Counted from the first letter of the stretch, positions 28,518-37,332 are shown. The stretch is DNA of 64,000 nucleotides from Spirosoma validum (GCF_014699035.1 NZ_JACXAA010000016.1:1-64000), one strand, 5' to 3'. Notes: a model not told the origin generated them from the letters alone. Numbers and translations: made by a program.

Positions 28518-28874
28518 TTAATAACTAATGATCTGTGCCTGATTCAATACAACCATGCCTGAATCCTGCATTAAAAGGTCTTGGCTTATAGTCCATCGAG
28601 CCTCCAGAAAAGCGGTTAGTTCACGATTTCTAATGTTGCCAAGCTGAATATGTATGACACGGGGCGGAGCGCCTTTTAGAAAAAACGAATCTGGAAAATC
28701 AGCATCTTTTGTTACAATGATTCGACTCTCTTCAAGGGTGATTTTGGCAATCTCTATGTCTTGCAACAAATGGCCGTCGGGAAAATGTGTGGTATGAATT
28801 GCATCAAATCCTTTCCAGCGCAGGTAAGTTGCCAACATAGGTGGCTGTTGCGTATCAACAATAAACTTCAGCAC
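28518..28874 (-). CDS. DUF5615 PIN-like toxin-family protein
   Basis: A 118-residue protein of the Mut7-C/PIN-like DUF5615 group. The N-terminal strand with Asp (KFIVDTQQPP), the WKGFDAIHT segment and the conserved acidic motif VTKDADFPD, plus the late strand PRVIHIQLGN, match the family, whose members are thought to be RNA-targeting toxins paired with DUF433 proteins. The start is GTG 28874, 6 nt after the DUF433 stop. The canonical N-terminal D-E-N/D-x-N motif reads D-T-Q here, so the active site is changed. The upstream antitoxin frame carries a stop, so the module may be decaying. Confidence 0.8.
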   Translation of the reverse strand: MLKFIVDTQQPPMLATYLRWKGFDAIHTTHFPDGHLLQDIEIAKITLEESRIIVTKDADFPDSFFLKGAPPRVIHIQLGNIRNRELTAFLEARWTISQDLLMQDSGMVVLNQAQIISY

Positions 28875-28880
28875 AGCTGT

Positions 28881-29120
28881 TCAGGAGGCAAGCGGCAAAT
28901 TAATAATTGTTCTAGCGTTGGCAATATGAGCTGCGTAGAGCAGAGCAGCCTGAATATCAGCTTCTTACTGATACGGATAGTCGGCTAAAATTTCCTGATT
29001 AGTCATTCCGGCCGCTAATAATTCCAATAGCTGCGCGACCGTAAACCGCATATTCCGAAGGGTTGGTTTGCCTTGGCTAACGGCCGGATTCAGGGTTACA
29101 CGGGCAAGCAGATTTTCCAT
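28881..29120 (-). pseudogene. DUF433 antitoxin-family gene with in-frame TAA
   Basis: From ATG 29120 the frame reads as a typical DUF433 protein: VTLNPAVSQGKPTLRNMRFTV, then LLELLAAGMTNQEILADYPY, where the winged-helix-like repressor domain lies. A TAA at 28965-28967 interrupts it, and the same frame then gives EADIQAALLYAAHIANAR, the expected DUF433 end, up to TGA at 28881. Only one codon separates the two parts, so a single substitution explains the stop. A truncated 51-residue product could still be made. It is the first gene of the pair with the DUF5615 gene. Confidence 0.8.
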
Positions 29121-29246
29121 ATCAGATAAACATTTCAGCGAAACTACAGCTTTTTATTCTCTATCCACTTTTGTAATCCCTGTAATTAATCAGTCTAAAA
29201 GATACGATCAGAGTATACTGTGGGTACAAGATAAAAATCAAAGTGA

Positions 29247-30614
29247 TCAGAACGTCAGGCTAAAGGTGCTGCCCGCTCCGGGTGTCGATTCGGCGGAGAG
29301 CTGGCCATTATGGAGTTGCATGATCTGGCGGGATAAACTTAAGCCAATGCCCGAGCCGCTTTTCTTGGTCGTGTAGAAGGGAATAAAGATCTGCTCCAGC
29401 GCTTCGGGTTCGATACCCGGCCCGTTGTCTGTTACGTTAATAATAACACGTGGCCCGACTGCTTCGGCCTGGAGGTGAATAACCGGAACCTGCGAAGTAC
29501 CTAAACTCTCGACCGCATTTTTGATCAGATTAATCAGGACCATTTCGATCTGGGCAGTATCGGCCCGAATCGCCAGATTAGGCAGTGAAACTTTACAGCT
29601 AATTTGTGCTTTGGGGGCATTAGCCTGTGCTAACTTAACCACGCTACGTAGCAGTTGCTCAACAGGTACGTCGGCAAAAATAGGCTGCGGAATTGTCGTA
29701 AAATGGCGGTACGCATCTACAAATTGCATAACCCCGGCGCCACGCTGCTCAATCGTTACCAGTGCATCGCGTAAATCGTTGATTGACTCGCCAACGTACG
29801 ATGGTAAAATCAACGATTGACTTTGGCTGGTTGCTGGTTCAGCTAAGGGGACTAAATCCGTTTCGACAATATCACGCATCGTACCAGCCAGCGATACGAT
29901 CGGTGTAATGGAATTCATGATTTCATGACGTAGCACCTTCGTCAGATTTTGCCATGCGTCGAGTTCACGCTGCTGTAACTCTGTACGAATATTCTGCATC
30001 GACACCACGGTTACTAAACGGCCCCGCAAACGAACGGCAGTACAGCGTACCGATAATTCGCCATCCGTACCGGTTTGATAAGAGACGGGCGTGGGAGATG
30101 TGGCCGCATTACGTAGCAAATCGGCTAAATCAGGATGAGTTGCATTTAGATCGTTGAGCGTTCGCAGCCGATAACTACCCAGCAAACGCAAAGCCGTCTG
30201 ATTGACTAGTTCTACCTGACCGGCTGAATCGAAGGTAAGCAACCCAACACTCACGTGCTGAACGATCGTGTTGACATAGTGAAGGTTTGCTTCTTTCTCA
30301 GCTCTTGCCTGCCGAAACGCATCCAGCACCTCGTTGAATTGATCATTCAATTCCTGGAACGTAGGGCCGAGGTTGCTGTCGGCCCGAAACGCAACGGCAA
30401 AGTCAGAGTAACGTACCGATTCCAGAAACCGAGTCAGTTTGCGATTTAGACTAGTAACGTAGCGATACAGATTGACAAGTAAGATACTATCAGCAACAAA
30501 CAGGGGAAACAGCAACAAGCCGTTACTGTCCTGAATATAGAAATACGTTATCGCACTGGTCAGAAGGACTATACCAATGATACGCCAGCCGATACCAAGA
30601 GCAAACCGATCCAT
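29247..30614 (-). CDS. Membrane histidine kinase, NtrY/AtoS-like
   Basis: A 455-residue sensor kinase: two N-terminal membrane helices (about 10-27 and 33-50) with almost no periplasmic loop, a linker with HAMP-like charge (55-110), a PAS domain (115-210), the phosphoacceptor His230 in VLRHEIMNSITPI, and an ATPase domain with N box LINLIKNAVESLG, G1 VTDNGPGIEP and G2 GSGIGLSLS. The tiny external loop suggests it senses the membrane or cytosol. The start codon directly follows the stop of the desaturase gene, so both are one transcript. The NtrC-type regulator at 32561-33937 is the likely partner. Confidence 0.92.
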   Translation of the reverse strand: MDRFALGIGWRIIGIVLLTSAITYFYIQDSNGLLLFPLFVADSILLVNLYRYVTSLNRKLTRFLESVRYSDFAVAFRADSNLGPTFQELNDQFNEVLDAFRQARAEKEANLHYVNTIVQHVSVGLLTFDSAGQVELVNQTALRLLGSYRLRTLNDLNATHPDLADLLRNAATSPTPVSYQTGTDGELSVRCTAVRLRGRLVTVVSMQNIRTELQQRELDAWQNLTKVLRHEIMNSITPIVSLAGTMRDIVETDLVPLAEPATSQSQSLILPSYVGESINDLRDALVTIEQRGAGVMQFVDAYRHFTTIPQPIFADVPVEQLLRSVVKLAQANAPKAQISCKVSLPNLAIRADTAQIEMVLINLIKNAVESLGTSQVPVIHLQAEAVGPRVIINVTDNGPGIEPEALEQIFIPFYTTKKSGSGIGLSLSRQIMQLHNGQLSAESTPGAGSTFSLTF

Positions 30615-31592
30615 CTATGAAGCAATCCAACTGAATGGATACTCAAGCGCCGGAATTTTGGTTCGTCCAGCTACCCGACGTAAGCGGGCAGGTAGTGCCA
30701 TCAGGTAATCGCGGGCACGTTGTCCGGCATCGTTCAGCCCATTGATGGAGTCAATTTTCCAGTCGATCAATAATGACTCAGCAATCTCAATATAATCCTG
30801 AGTCGTATAAACGCCTAAACGCTGGGCCGCATCAGAAAAATGGCTGAAAGTTTCACCTAAGTTAACGCCGGCTTCGCGCAGGAAGTGAGCCGGCATGACA
30901 ATCTTTTTGCGCATCATATCCTCAAAAGCCAGCATCATTTCTGATGGATCGACCTCAAAAATCTGACTCACAAAGGTTTTATACGCTTTGGCATGGCGCA
31001 TCTCGTCGGAAGCAATGACCCCGCATATTTTCGACAGTTGGTTGCAGCCTGCTTGTTTGGCCAGTGTGGCGGTCCGACGGTGTGATACGTTAGTGGCCAG
31101 TTCCTGAAACGATGTATAAACGAAATTCCGATACGGATCGCGGCTGGTTCCAATGTCAAAGCCATCGGCAATCAAATACTGGGTCGATATCTCCATCGCA
31201 TGCATGTTTACTCGCCCCGACAGATATAGAAATTTATTGAGCAAATCGCCGTGGCGGTTTTCTTCGGCAGTCCAGCTACGGATCCAGCGCGTCCAGCTGT
31301 GCGGATTATCCTGATCGATACCTTCCATAGCCATCAGCCACGATTCGTACGTAGGCAGAGCTTCTTCCGTAATCGTATCACCGACAAGTACGGCTATATA
31401 ATCGTATGACAGTTCACGGCAACTTTCACGCAGAAACTTCACTTCATCCAGAAATGTCTCTTTTGTTGTATCAGGCAACAGATCGGACGGCTGCCAGTAT
31501 TTTTCAACTGGCTTCAAAAATTGATCAATGGATTCGTCAATTGTTTCACCAACGAATCGCATAACTTCCAAACGTGAACCGGATAAACTCAT
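30615..31592 (-). CDS. Acyl-ACP desaturase
   Basis: A 325-residue soluble di-iron enzyme of the stearoyl-ACP 9-desaturase family (PF03405), which puts a double bond into acyl chains bound to acyl carrier protein and so sets membrane fluidity. The two iron-binding motifs are clear: EENRHGD (110-116) and DEMRHAK (196-202), with SFQE (161-164) between. Length is normal. The stop abuts the kinase start with no spacer. A divergent PlsC gene starts 155 nt away; together they point to lipid synthesis. Confidence 0.92.
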   Translation of the reverse strand: MSLSGSRLEVMRFVGETIDESIDQFLKPVEKYWQPSDLLPDTTKETFLDEVKFLRESCRELSYDYIAVLVGDTITEEALPTYESWLMAMEGIDQDNPHSWTRWIRSWTAEENRHGDLLNKFLYLSGRVNMHAMEISTQYLIADGFDIGTSRDPYRNFVYTSFQELATNVSHRRTATLAKQAGCNQLSKICGVIASDEMRHAKAYKTFVSQIFEVDPSEMMLAFEDMMRKKIVMPAHFLREAGVNLGETFSHFSDAAQRLGVYTTQDYIEIAESLLIDWKIDSINGLNDAGQRARDYLMALPARLRRVAGRTKIPALEYPFSWIAS

Positions 31593-31747
31593 GAGGCAAC
31601 TAACCCAGAAAAATGAACAAAAAATCCAACTGTTTTGTAAAGTTCGGCAATATAAACGATTGAATTCGTCCCATTCCCGTTTTTTTCTACCTGATAAAAA
31701 TCAGTAGATCACTAATTTTGGGCATCGAATCATGACTGTCGTCATAT

Positions 31748-32512
31748 ATGAAAAAACTCCTGGATTACGTTCTGAGTATCATTTATCTGATTTATTTCGG
31801 TTTAGTATTAGTCATTTTTCACGTAGCACAGGTCGTATCTTTTCACGGATTTGGGAAAAACGCCCATAAGAAATCCGTCGACTGGATGAATGCATTCATC
31901 TCGTATGGCTGGTATCTGACGGGAAGTACGATCCAATTTAATGATCGATCTGACCTGCCTACTGACCGCCCAATTATTTTCGTGCCCAATCATCAGAGTA
32001 TGTTCGACATATCGCCAATTATCTGGTTTTTACGCCGACATACGCCCATTTTCGTCTCAAAAATCGAATTGGCTCATGGTATACCGGGCGTCTCGTACAA
32101 CCTTCGAAAAAGCGGTGCTGCGCTCATTGATCGTAAAGATCCGAAACAGGCAATTGTCGAGATTTCGCGTTTAGGCAAACTCATTCAGGAAACAAAACGA
32201 TCTGCTGTAATTTTCCCGGAAGGCACACGAACGCGGTCCCTATCTGGCGAAATGCGTCCGTTTGTTACGGGCGGTGTTGCTACGTTACTAAAACGAGCGC
32301 CAAGCGCCCTTGTCGTGCCCATCGCCATCCGGGGAACGGGCCATTTTAATCCAAAGGGCTTATTTCCTTTAACGTCATTTTCGCGGATGTCGTGGCAAGT
32401 GCTTCCCGGTATTGAACCTGCCGGGCGAACAGCCGAAGAGGTTGTACAGATGGCACGGGAAGCTATCGCCGTGGAGTTAGGCCATGTTAAGCCAAGTGTC
32501 GATAACGTCTGA
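31748..32512 (+). CDS. plsC: 1-acyl-glycerol-3-phosphate acyltransferase
   Basis: A 254-residue membrane-associated acyltransferase that makes phosphatidic acid from lysophosphatidic acid. An N-terminal membrane helix (about 10-32) precedes the catalytic NHQSMFD (H82 to D87 of the HX4D motif), and the glycerol-phosphate-binding FPEGTRTRS is at 156-164. It is divergent from the desaturase gene and converges on the response regulator with 48 nt between stops. The family assignment is firm; acyl preference cannot be read. Confidence 0.9.
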   Translation: MKKLLDYVLSIIYLIYFGLVLVIFHVAQVVSFHGFGKNAHKKSVDWMNAFISYGWYLTGSTIQFNDRSDLPTDRPIIFVPNHQSMFDISPIIWFLRRHTPIFVSKIELAHGIPGVSYNLRKSGAALIDRKDPKQAIVEISRLGKLIQETKRSAVIFPEGTRTRSLSGEMRPFVTGGVATLLKRAPSALVVPIAIRGTGHFNPKGLFPLTSFSRMSWQVLPGIEPAGRTAEEVVQMAREAIAVELGHVKPSVDNV

Positions 32513-32560
32513 CACCTGACCTAAAAATTTGATGTAAATTTCTTGTTTCCGAACGGGTCA

Positions 32561-33937
32561 TCAAAGGCCAAACTTCTCTAATCGGCGATACAATGCCTGC
32601 CGCGATAACCCTAATTCTTTTGCTACATCGGTAATACTTCCCCGGTATTTCTGCATCGCCTGCTGAATCAACTGGCGCTCCATATCTTCTAACTGAAGCG
32701 TTTCATTCACTGGCGAGGCCGTCGTTGCTCCGTTCTTAAAGACAAAATTATTCGGCTCTAACAACGTACCCGGCGTTAATTCCGGGCGGGCCAGGATAAC
32801 AGCCCGCTCAACCGCATGTTGTAATTCCCGTACATTGCCCGGCCAGCGATATTGCTTCATCTCAGCTAATAACGCCGGACTCAGCCCTGAAACCGAACGA
32901 TTGTATTGCTTTGAGTATTTTTTCAGGAAAAATTCGGCCAGCGGCCCAATATCACCCGGCCGCTCCCGCAATGGGGGTAAATGCAGTTCGATGGTATTGA
33001 TCCGATACAGCAAATCCTGCCGAAACTGCCGTTCGGCTACGCGCTCATTTATGTCTGCATTCGTGGCGCAAATCAGCCGTACGTCAATCGGACGAGCTTT
33101 GTTTGAGCCAACGCGGGTCACCTGGCGTTGCTGTAAAACGGTTAATAATCGGGCTTGCTGGGCGGGGGATAAATTACCGATTTCGTCCAGGAAAATCGTG
33201 CCGCCGTTCGCTTCCTCAAACCGCCCGGCGCGGTCATCACGGGCATCAGTGAAGGCGCCCTTGACGTGACCAAATAGTTCGCTCTCAAACAAACTTTCGG
33301 TTAATGCCCCTACGTCAACACTCACGAACGGCTTATCCCGCCGATCGGAATAATCGTGAATGGCTCTGGCAATCAAATCTTTACCTGTACCGTTTTCACC
33401 CAGTATCAATACGTTGGCATCGGTTGGCGCAACCTGCTCAACCGTATCCAGAATCGGGCGCATAGCCGAACCAATAATGTTCGTCTGCTTAGCAGGCTTT
33501 TTATCAGACGGTTCCTTCCCGTTCTTCTCCTTTTTGATATCCTCTTTGTCGTCCTTTCGGCCTTCTACCGCCCCTCGAATCGTGTCCAGGAATTTATCAT
33601 TCTGCCAGGGTTTTAGTACAAAGTCAACGGCGCCTGCTTTAATCGCGCGGACCGCCATTTCAACGTCCCCATAAGCCGTAAATAATACCACCCGAGCCTT
33701 TGGGTCAATGTCCAGGATTCGGTCAAGCCAGGCAAATCCTTCCCGGCCGCTACTCACATCGCGCTGAAAGTTCATATCCAGCACAATCGCGTCGTAACGA
33801 TTATTATTAAGCAGAAAGGGCAGTTTTTCGGGATTTTTTTCGATGTCTACTGAGCTGACGTGACGCTTCAGCAGCAAACGAGCGGCCAACAATACGTCGG
33901 GATCATCATCGACGAGTAGGAGTTTAGCATCTTGCAT
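32561..33937 (-). CDS. Sigma-54-dependent response regulator, NtrC family
   Basis: A 458-residue activator. The receiver domain has phosphoacceptor Asp54 in IVLDMNF and Lys109 in LKPW; a Lys/Glu-rich linker (127-152) follows; the AAA domain has Walker A GENGTGKD at 180-187, a sigma-54 contact loop GAFTDA at 227-232 (one residue off the consensus GAFTGA, a known tolerated variant) and Walker B TIFLDE at 247-252; a Fis-type helix-turn-helix ends the protein (TDVAKELGLSRQALYRRLEK). It turns on sigma-54 promoters by ATP hydrolysis. Its likely kinase is at 29247-30614 and likely targets are the transporter promoters described at 35.9 kb and beyond. Confidence 0.93.
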   Translation of the reverse strand: MQDAKLLLVDDDPDVLLAARLLLKRHVSSVDIEKNPEKLPFLLNNNRYDAIVLDMNFQRDVSSGREGFAWLDRILDIDPKARVVLFTAYGDVEMAVRAIKAGAVDFVLKPWQNDKFLDTIRGAVEGRKDDKEDIKKEKNGKEPSDKKPAKQTNIIGSAMRPILDTVEQVAPTDANVLILGENGTGKDLIARAIHDYSDRRDKPFVSVDVGALTESLFESELFGHVKGAFTDARDDRAGRFEEANGGTIFLDEIGNLSPAQQARLLTVLQQRQVTRVGSNKARPIDVRLICATNADINERVAERQFRQDLLYRINTIELHLPPLRERPGDIGPLAEFFLKKYSKQYNRSVSGLSPALLAEMKQYRWPGNVRELQHAVERAVILARPELTPGTLLEPNNFVFKNGATTASPVNETLQLEDMERQLIQQAMQKYRGSITDVAKELGLSRQALYRRLEKFGL

Positions 33938-34034
33938 ATAGTAAAGATAAGAGCTGGAACGAATTGTTGCACGGGTAGGCTAATTCGACAGCGAATTACG
34001 CTTTTCTTACGTACTTTGTCAGTTAAAAGTCGTT

Positions 34035-34118
34035 AAGCGGTCATTTATTGTCATTAGGTGGTCATTATTTACTAGTAGGTGGTCATTGATAGTCATTGGG
34101 TGATCATTGTTCGATGTT
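34035..34118. repeat. Four 21-bp direct repeats, GGTCATT-containing
   Basis: Units start at 34035, 34056, 34077 and 34098 and share the core GGT-GGTCATT (first AAGCGGTCATT, last GGGTGATCATT) with period 21. An inverted copy of the first unit's GTCATTTATTGTCATTA lies at 34153-34169 with one mismatch. The array occupies the divergent gap between the regulator gene and the glycosyltransferase gene. A 21-bp period equals two helical turns, so the units face the same side of the DNA, as in operator arrays. Confidence 0.7.
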
Positions 34119-34175
34119 CGCTATTCGTTTGAGCTGACAACCTATGCCAACTTAATGACAATCAATGACTCATAA

Positions 34176-35861
34176 ATGACTGATACGTATTCCGCTTTTG
34201 ATAACCGCTGGTTTTACACGCTTGTCGTCGTTGGCATATTCCTGAACGCCACGGGTCTGTTTCCGCCCGTTATGGAACTCGACGGGGCGTTGTACGCGAC
34301 CATCGCTAAAACGATGGCGCAATCGGGCGATTTTGTCAATCTCTATGCCGTCGGTACGGACTGGCTCGACAAACCTCATTTTCCATTCTGGATAGCCGCA
34401 TTAAGTTACCGAATTTTCGGTATTAATACATTTGCCTATAAATTTCCCGCCCTGTTATTTTTTCTGGGCAGCGTGATTTATACGTATCAGTTTGCCCGTC
34501 TGACGTATTCGAAAATAGTCGCTCAGGTTGCTACGTTGGTGCTTCTTACAGCTTTTCACGGCGTATTGTCCAACAGTGATGTACGTGCGGAGCCTTATCT
34601 GATGCCGCTTATTATTGGGGCCGTTTACCATTTCTACCGCGTATTTCTGGATGATCGCCGATACGTACTGCATCTTATTCTGGGTTCGTTTCTGACAGGA
34701 TGCGCCCTGATGACCAAAGGTTGCTTCGTACTCATACCAATTGGTGCCGGTTTAATTTTTCACTGGCTTCTGACCGGGCATTGGCGGGAGTTACTGAAAC
34801 CGCGCTGGTATGTAGCCGTAGCCCTGTCATTCGCATTCACTTTACCCGAAATTTACTGTTTATACCAACAATTTGATCTGCATCCTGAAAAGATACTATT
34901 CGGTAAAACCGGTGTATCGGGTATCCGCTTTTTTTTCTGGGATAGTCAGTTTGGACGGTTTTTCAACACGGGTCCCATTAAAGGCGAGGGCGATAAATTT
35001 TTCTTCGTCCATACGTTATTATGGGCGTTTTTACCCTGGTCGTTGCCGCTTTATGTGGGCATCGGAAAAGCAGTAATCGGTGTGTTCAAACGGCAAAATC
35101 CATTACCCGAATACGTATCACTTGGATCTGGGCTTGCTACGTTTGCTTTATTTTCCCTGTCAAGTTTTCAACTACCTCACTACCTGAATATTGTTTTTCC
35201 GTTCTACGCCGTATTAACGGCCCAGTTCCTGGTCAACTTAACCCCAATCGCATTACGTCGGTGGACGATTGGCCAAACGATTATTGGCGTGCTGATCAGC
35301 GTTCTGACCATTGGCTTATTGTTCCTTGTTCAGCCGAACCAGGTTATTAGTGCGATCAGTTGGGTGGTGGTCATTACGTTTGCTACGTTTGTTATTTTCC
35401 GATCCGCAAATCTGTTGTCGCTCACAGGTCGAATGGTAGGCGCTATGCTGGTTCTGGCCTGTTCCCTGAATCTGTTTCTCTACCCTACTTTTTTGAACTA
35501 TCAGGCGGGTATGACAGCCGCTTTTTATGCAAACGAACAATCGGTTAAACGACCTACGATCTTATACGAACCCGGTTCCGGCGTAGGCGGTGGAAGTTTC
35601 TGGTCGTATGAGTTTTACGCGAACGCACCGACGTACTACGCTCGAACCGACTCAACGCTACGTCTGCAAATCCAGAAGGGTCGGAAACAACTATTTACAA
35701 CGGCTGAAGAGGCAGAATCGCTTTCTAAACGAGGGTTTACCGTTCGCACACAGGCGGTGTTTCCATATTTCCACGTCACTCAATTGACGTATGACTTTTT
35801 GAATCCAGCGACTCGCTCCCGAACGTTACAGCCATACGTACTGGCCGACGTGAATGAGTGA
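34176..35861 (+). CDS. GT-C glycosyltransferase, ArnT/PMT-like (GT39-type)
   Basis: A 561-residue multi-pass membrane glycosyltransferase that moves a sugar from a polyprenyl-phosphate donor to a lipid or protein on the periplasmic side. Acidic residues in the first external loop (MELDGALYA, Glu34 and Asp36) and the DKPH motif at 65-68 mark the PMT_2/ArnT family. About 11 helices precede a small C-terminal periplasmic domain (450-561). The start ATG lies within the AATGAC repeats of the upstream array. The acceptor is unknown; lipid A modification is one option. Confidence 0.88.
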   Translation: MTDTYSAFDNRWFYTLVVVGIFLNATGLFPPVMELDGALYATIAKTMAQSGDFVNLYAVGTDWLDKPHFPFWIAALSYRIFGINTFAYKFPALLFFLGSVIYTYQFARLTYSKIVAQVATLVLLTAFHGVLSNSDVRAEPYLMPLIIGAVYHFYRVFLDDRRYVLHLILGSFLTGCALMTKGCFVLIPIGAGLIFHWLLTGHWRELLKPRWYVAVALSFAFTLPEIYCLYQQFDLHPEKILFGKTGVSGIRFFFWDSQFGRFFNTGPIKGEGDKFFFVHTLLWAFLPWSLPLYVGIGKAVIGVFKRQNPLPEYVSLGSGLATFALFSLSSFQLPHYLNIVFPFYAVLTAQFLVNLTPIALRRWTIGQTIIGVLISVLTIGLLFLVQPNQVISAISWVVVITFATFVIFRSANLLSLTGRMVGAMLVLACSLNLFLYPTFLNYQAGMTAAFYANEQSVKRPTILYEPGSGVGGGSFWSYEFYANAPTYYARTDSTLRLQIQKGRKQLFTTAEEAESLSKRGFTVRTQAVFPYFHVTQLTYDFLNPATRSRTLQPYVLADVNE

Positions 35862-35890
35862 TTGAGCGAATCACGAATAACAGCGCCAAA

Positions 35891-35919
35891 AGCGGACAAA
35901 TTCCGTCCGAAAGCGGACA
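35891..35919 (+). promoter_or_regulatory. Candidate enhancer site GTCC-N6-GGAC
   Basis: CGTCCGAAAGCGGACA at 35904-35919 is an inverted repeat with GTCC and GGAC 6 nt apart; an extra half site AGCGGACA lies at 35891-35898. It sits about 55 bp ahead of a sigma-54-like -24/-12 element, the normal distance for an NtrC-type activator. The same repeat occurs at 58471 and 63574. Confidence 0.55.
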
Positions 35920-35973
35920 GCGTCTTGGTCATTTCCGCTATTAAGTATCTGATAATCAACATTAGTCCTTAAC

Positions 35974-35989
35974 TGGCATGACATTGGCA
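35974..35989 (+). promoter_or_regulatory. Sigma-54-type -24/-12 promoter of the transporter array
   Basis: TGGCATGACATTGGCA matches the sigma-54 consensus TGGCACGN4TTGCA at nearly all conserved positions, with GG (35975) and GC (35987) separated by the required 10 nt. It lies about 90 nt ahead of the fusion-protein start. Confidence 0.65.
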
Positions 35990-36079
35990 CAAAGGAATAA
36001 TGGCAAATGAGTTCCGAGCTATAATTCGCTCTCCGAAACATCGGACTGTCACTAAATCACTCATTTGTTCATTAATGCA

Positions 36080-37327
36080 ATGGATCGCGTCTTACCTAAA
36101 CGATTTTGGACTACCCAACGTATCGCAATTTTCGGCGGAGGAGCCCTGCTTATAGGCCTGCTCGCCTACACATTTGTCTTCGCCGACAGACGGTCGAAGC
36201 TCAATGTAGAAAAAGATAAAATCACTGTCTCGGACGTAACAACGGGACCTTTTGAAGATTTCATCGCCGTAACGGGCGTCGTACAACCGCTGAAAACGAT
36301 CCGGCTTGATGCCATTGAAGGTGGCTACGTAACGCAGAAACTGGTTGAAGGCGGTAATACCGTAAAACAGGGCGAAGTATTGCTGAAACTCGAAAATCAA
36401 AGTCTTAAGTTAAGCTTTCTTCAATCAGAAACCGAAGCAAATCGACTCGTCAACGACTTACAGAATACTCGTCAACGGATACAGATCGAACGGTTTACAC
36501 TACGTAAAACCCTGGCTGATGTAGATGCCCAAATTTCTCAGGCGAAAGACACCTACGACCGGCAGGAAAAGCTATACAAAGATAAAGTCGTGTCGGAAGA
36601 AGACTACCTGAAAGCGAAACGGGCTTACGAACGATTGACTAGTCAGCGGACCATCGAAATCGAAACCCAAAAGTATCAGGAAGAAAACGCAAAATTTCAG
36701 ATTAAACAACTGGAAGGTACGTTGCAACGCACGCAGAAAAACGTGGCTCTTTGGCAACAGACGCTGGATAATCTAGTCGTTAAAGCGCCAGTGTCGGGTC
36801 AATTGTCAAGTATAGACGTAGAAGTTGGATCGAATATTAACCGTGGCCAGAACATTGGTCAGATTGATGACCTGAACGGCTTCAAAATGCGCGTCGGCGT
36901 TGATGAACACTACATTAGTCGGGTGTTTTCGGGTCTGAAAGGTTCGTTTGAATTCAACGGCAAAATGCACGAACTCGAAATCAGCCGCGTGTATCCTGAA
37001 GTAAAAAGTGGTCGTTTCGAAGTAGATATGGTCTTTCCAAAGGGCGCTCCTGAAGGTATCAAACGCGGTCAGTCCTCACCAATCCAATTGGAGTTAGGTA
37101 AAGCGGCTAAAGCTACGCTGTTGCCTGTTGGCGGCTTCTTCTCCGACACGGGTGGCAACTGGGTATACGTAGTGGATAAGTCGGGTAAACGAGCTGTTAA
37201 ACGACCCATTACGTTAGGCCGCAAGAACCCAGAATTCTATGAAGTACTAAGCGGATTAGAGCCAGGCGAACAAGTGATTACGAGTTCATACGAAAACTTT
37301 GGTGATAACGAGGTATTGGAATTTTAA
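36080..37327 (+). CDS. Membrane fusion protein of an ABC exporter (HlyD/MacA-like)
   Basis: A 415-residue periplasmic adaptor with one N-terminal membrane anchor (about 12-32). A beta-barrel/lipoyl segment (GYVTQKLVEGGNTVKQGEVL) leads to a coiled-coil hairpin (about 110-215) and returns to the second lipoyl half (VVKAPVSGQLSSIDVEVGSNI). It connects the inner-membrane permeases to an outer-membrane channel; no TolC gene is in the window. ATG 36080 is preferred over the TTG at 36065. It is the first gene of the array and follows a sigma-54-like promoter and enhancer site. Confidence 0.9.
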   Translation: MDRVLPKRFWTTQRIAIFGGGALLIGLLAYTFVFADRRSKLNVEKDKITVSDVTTGPFEDFIAVTGVVQPLKTIRLDAIEGGYVTQKLVEGGNTVKQGEVLLKLENQSLKLSFLQSETEANRLVNDLQNTRQRIQIERFTLRKTLADVDAQISQAKDTYDRQEKLYKDKVVSEEDYLKAKRAYERLTSQRTIEIETQKYQEENAKFQIKQLEGTLQRTQKNVALWQQTLDNLVVKAPVSGQLSSIDVEVGSNINRGQNIGQIDDLNGFKMRVGVDEHYISRVFSGLKGSFEFNGKMHELEISRVYPEVKSGRFEVDMVFPKGAPEGIKRGQSSPIQLELGKAAKATLLPVGGFFSDTGGNWVYVVDKSGKRAVKRPITLGRKNPEFYEVLSGLEPGEQVITSSYENFGDNEVLEF

Positions 37328-37332
37328 AAGAA

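Noticed and set aside
33938..33990. Second sigma-54 promoter candidate (TGGAACGAATTGTTGCA) near 33955
   Set aside because: The GG and GC are 11 nt apart rather than 10, so the spacing rule fails.
34035..34118. Possible CRISPR array
   Set aside because: The 21-bp units are contiguous with no unique spacers and no cas genes are near.
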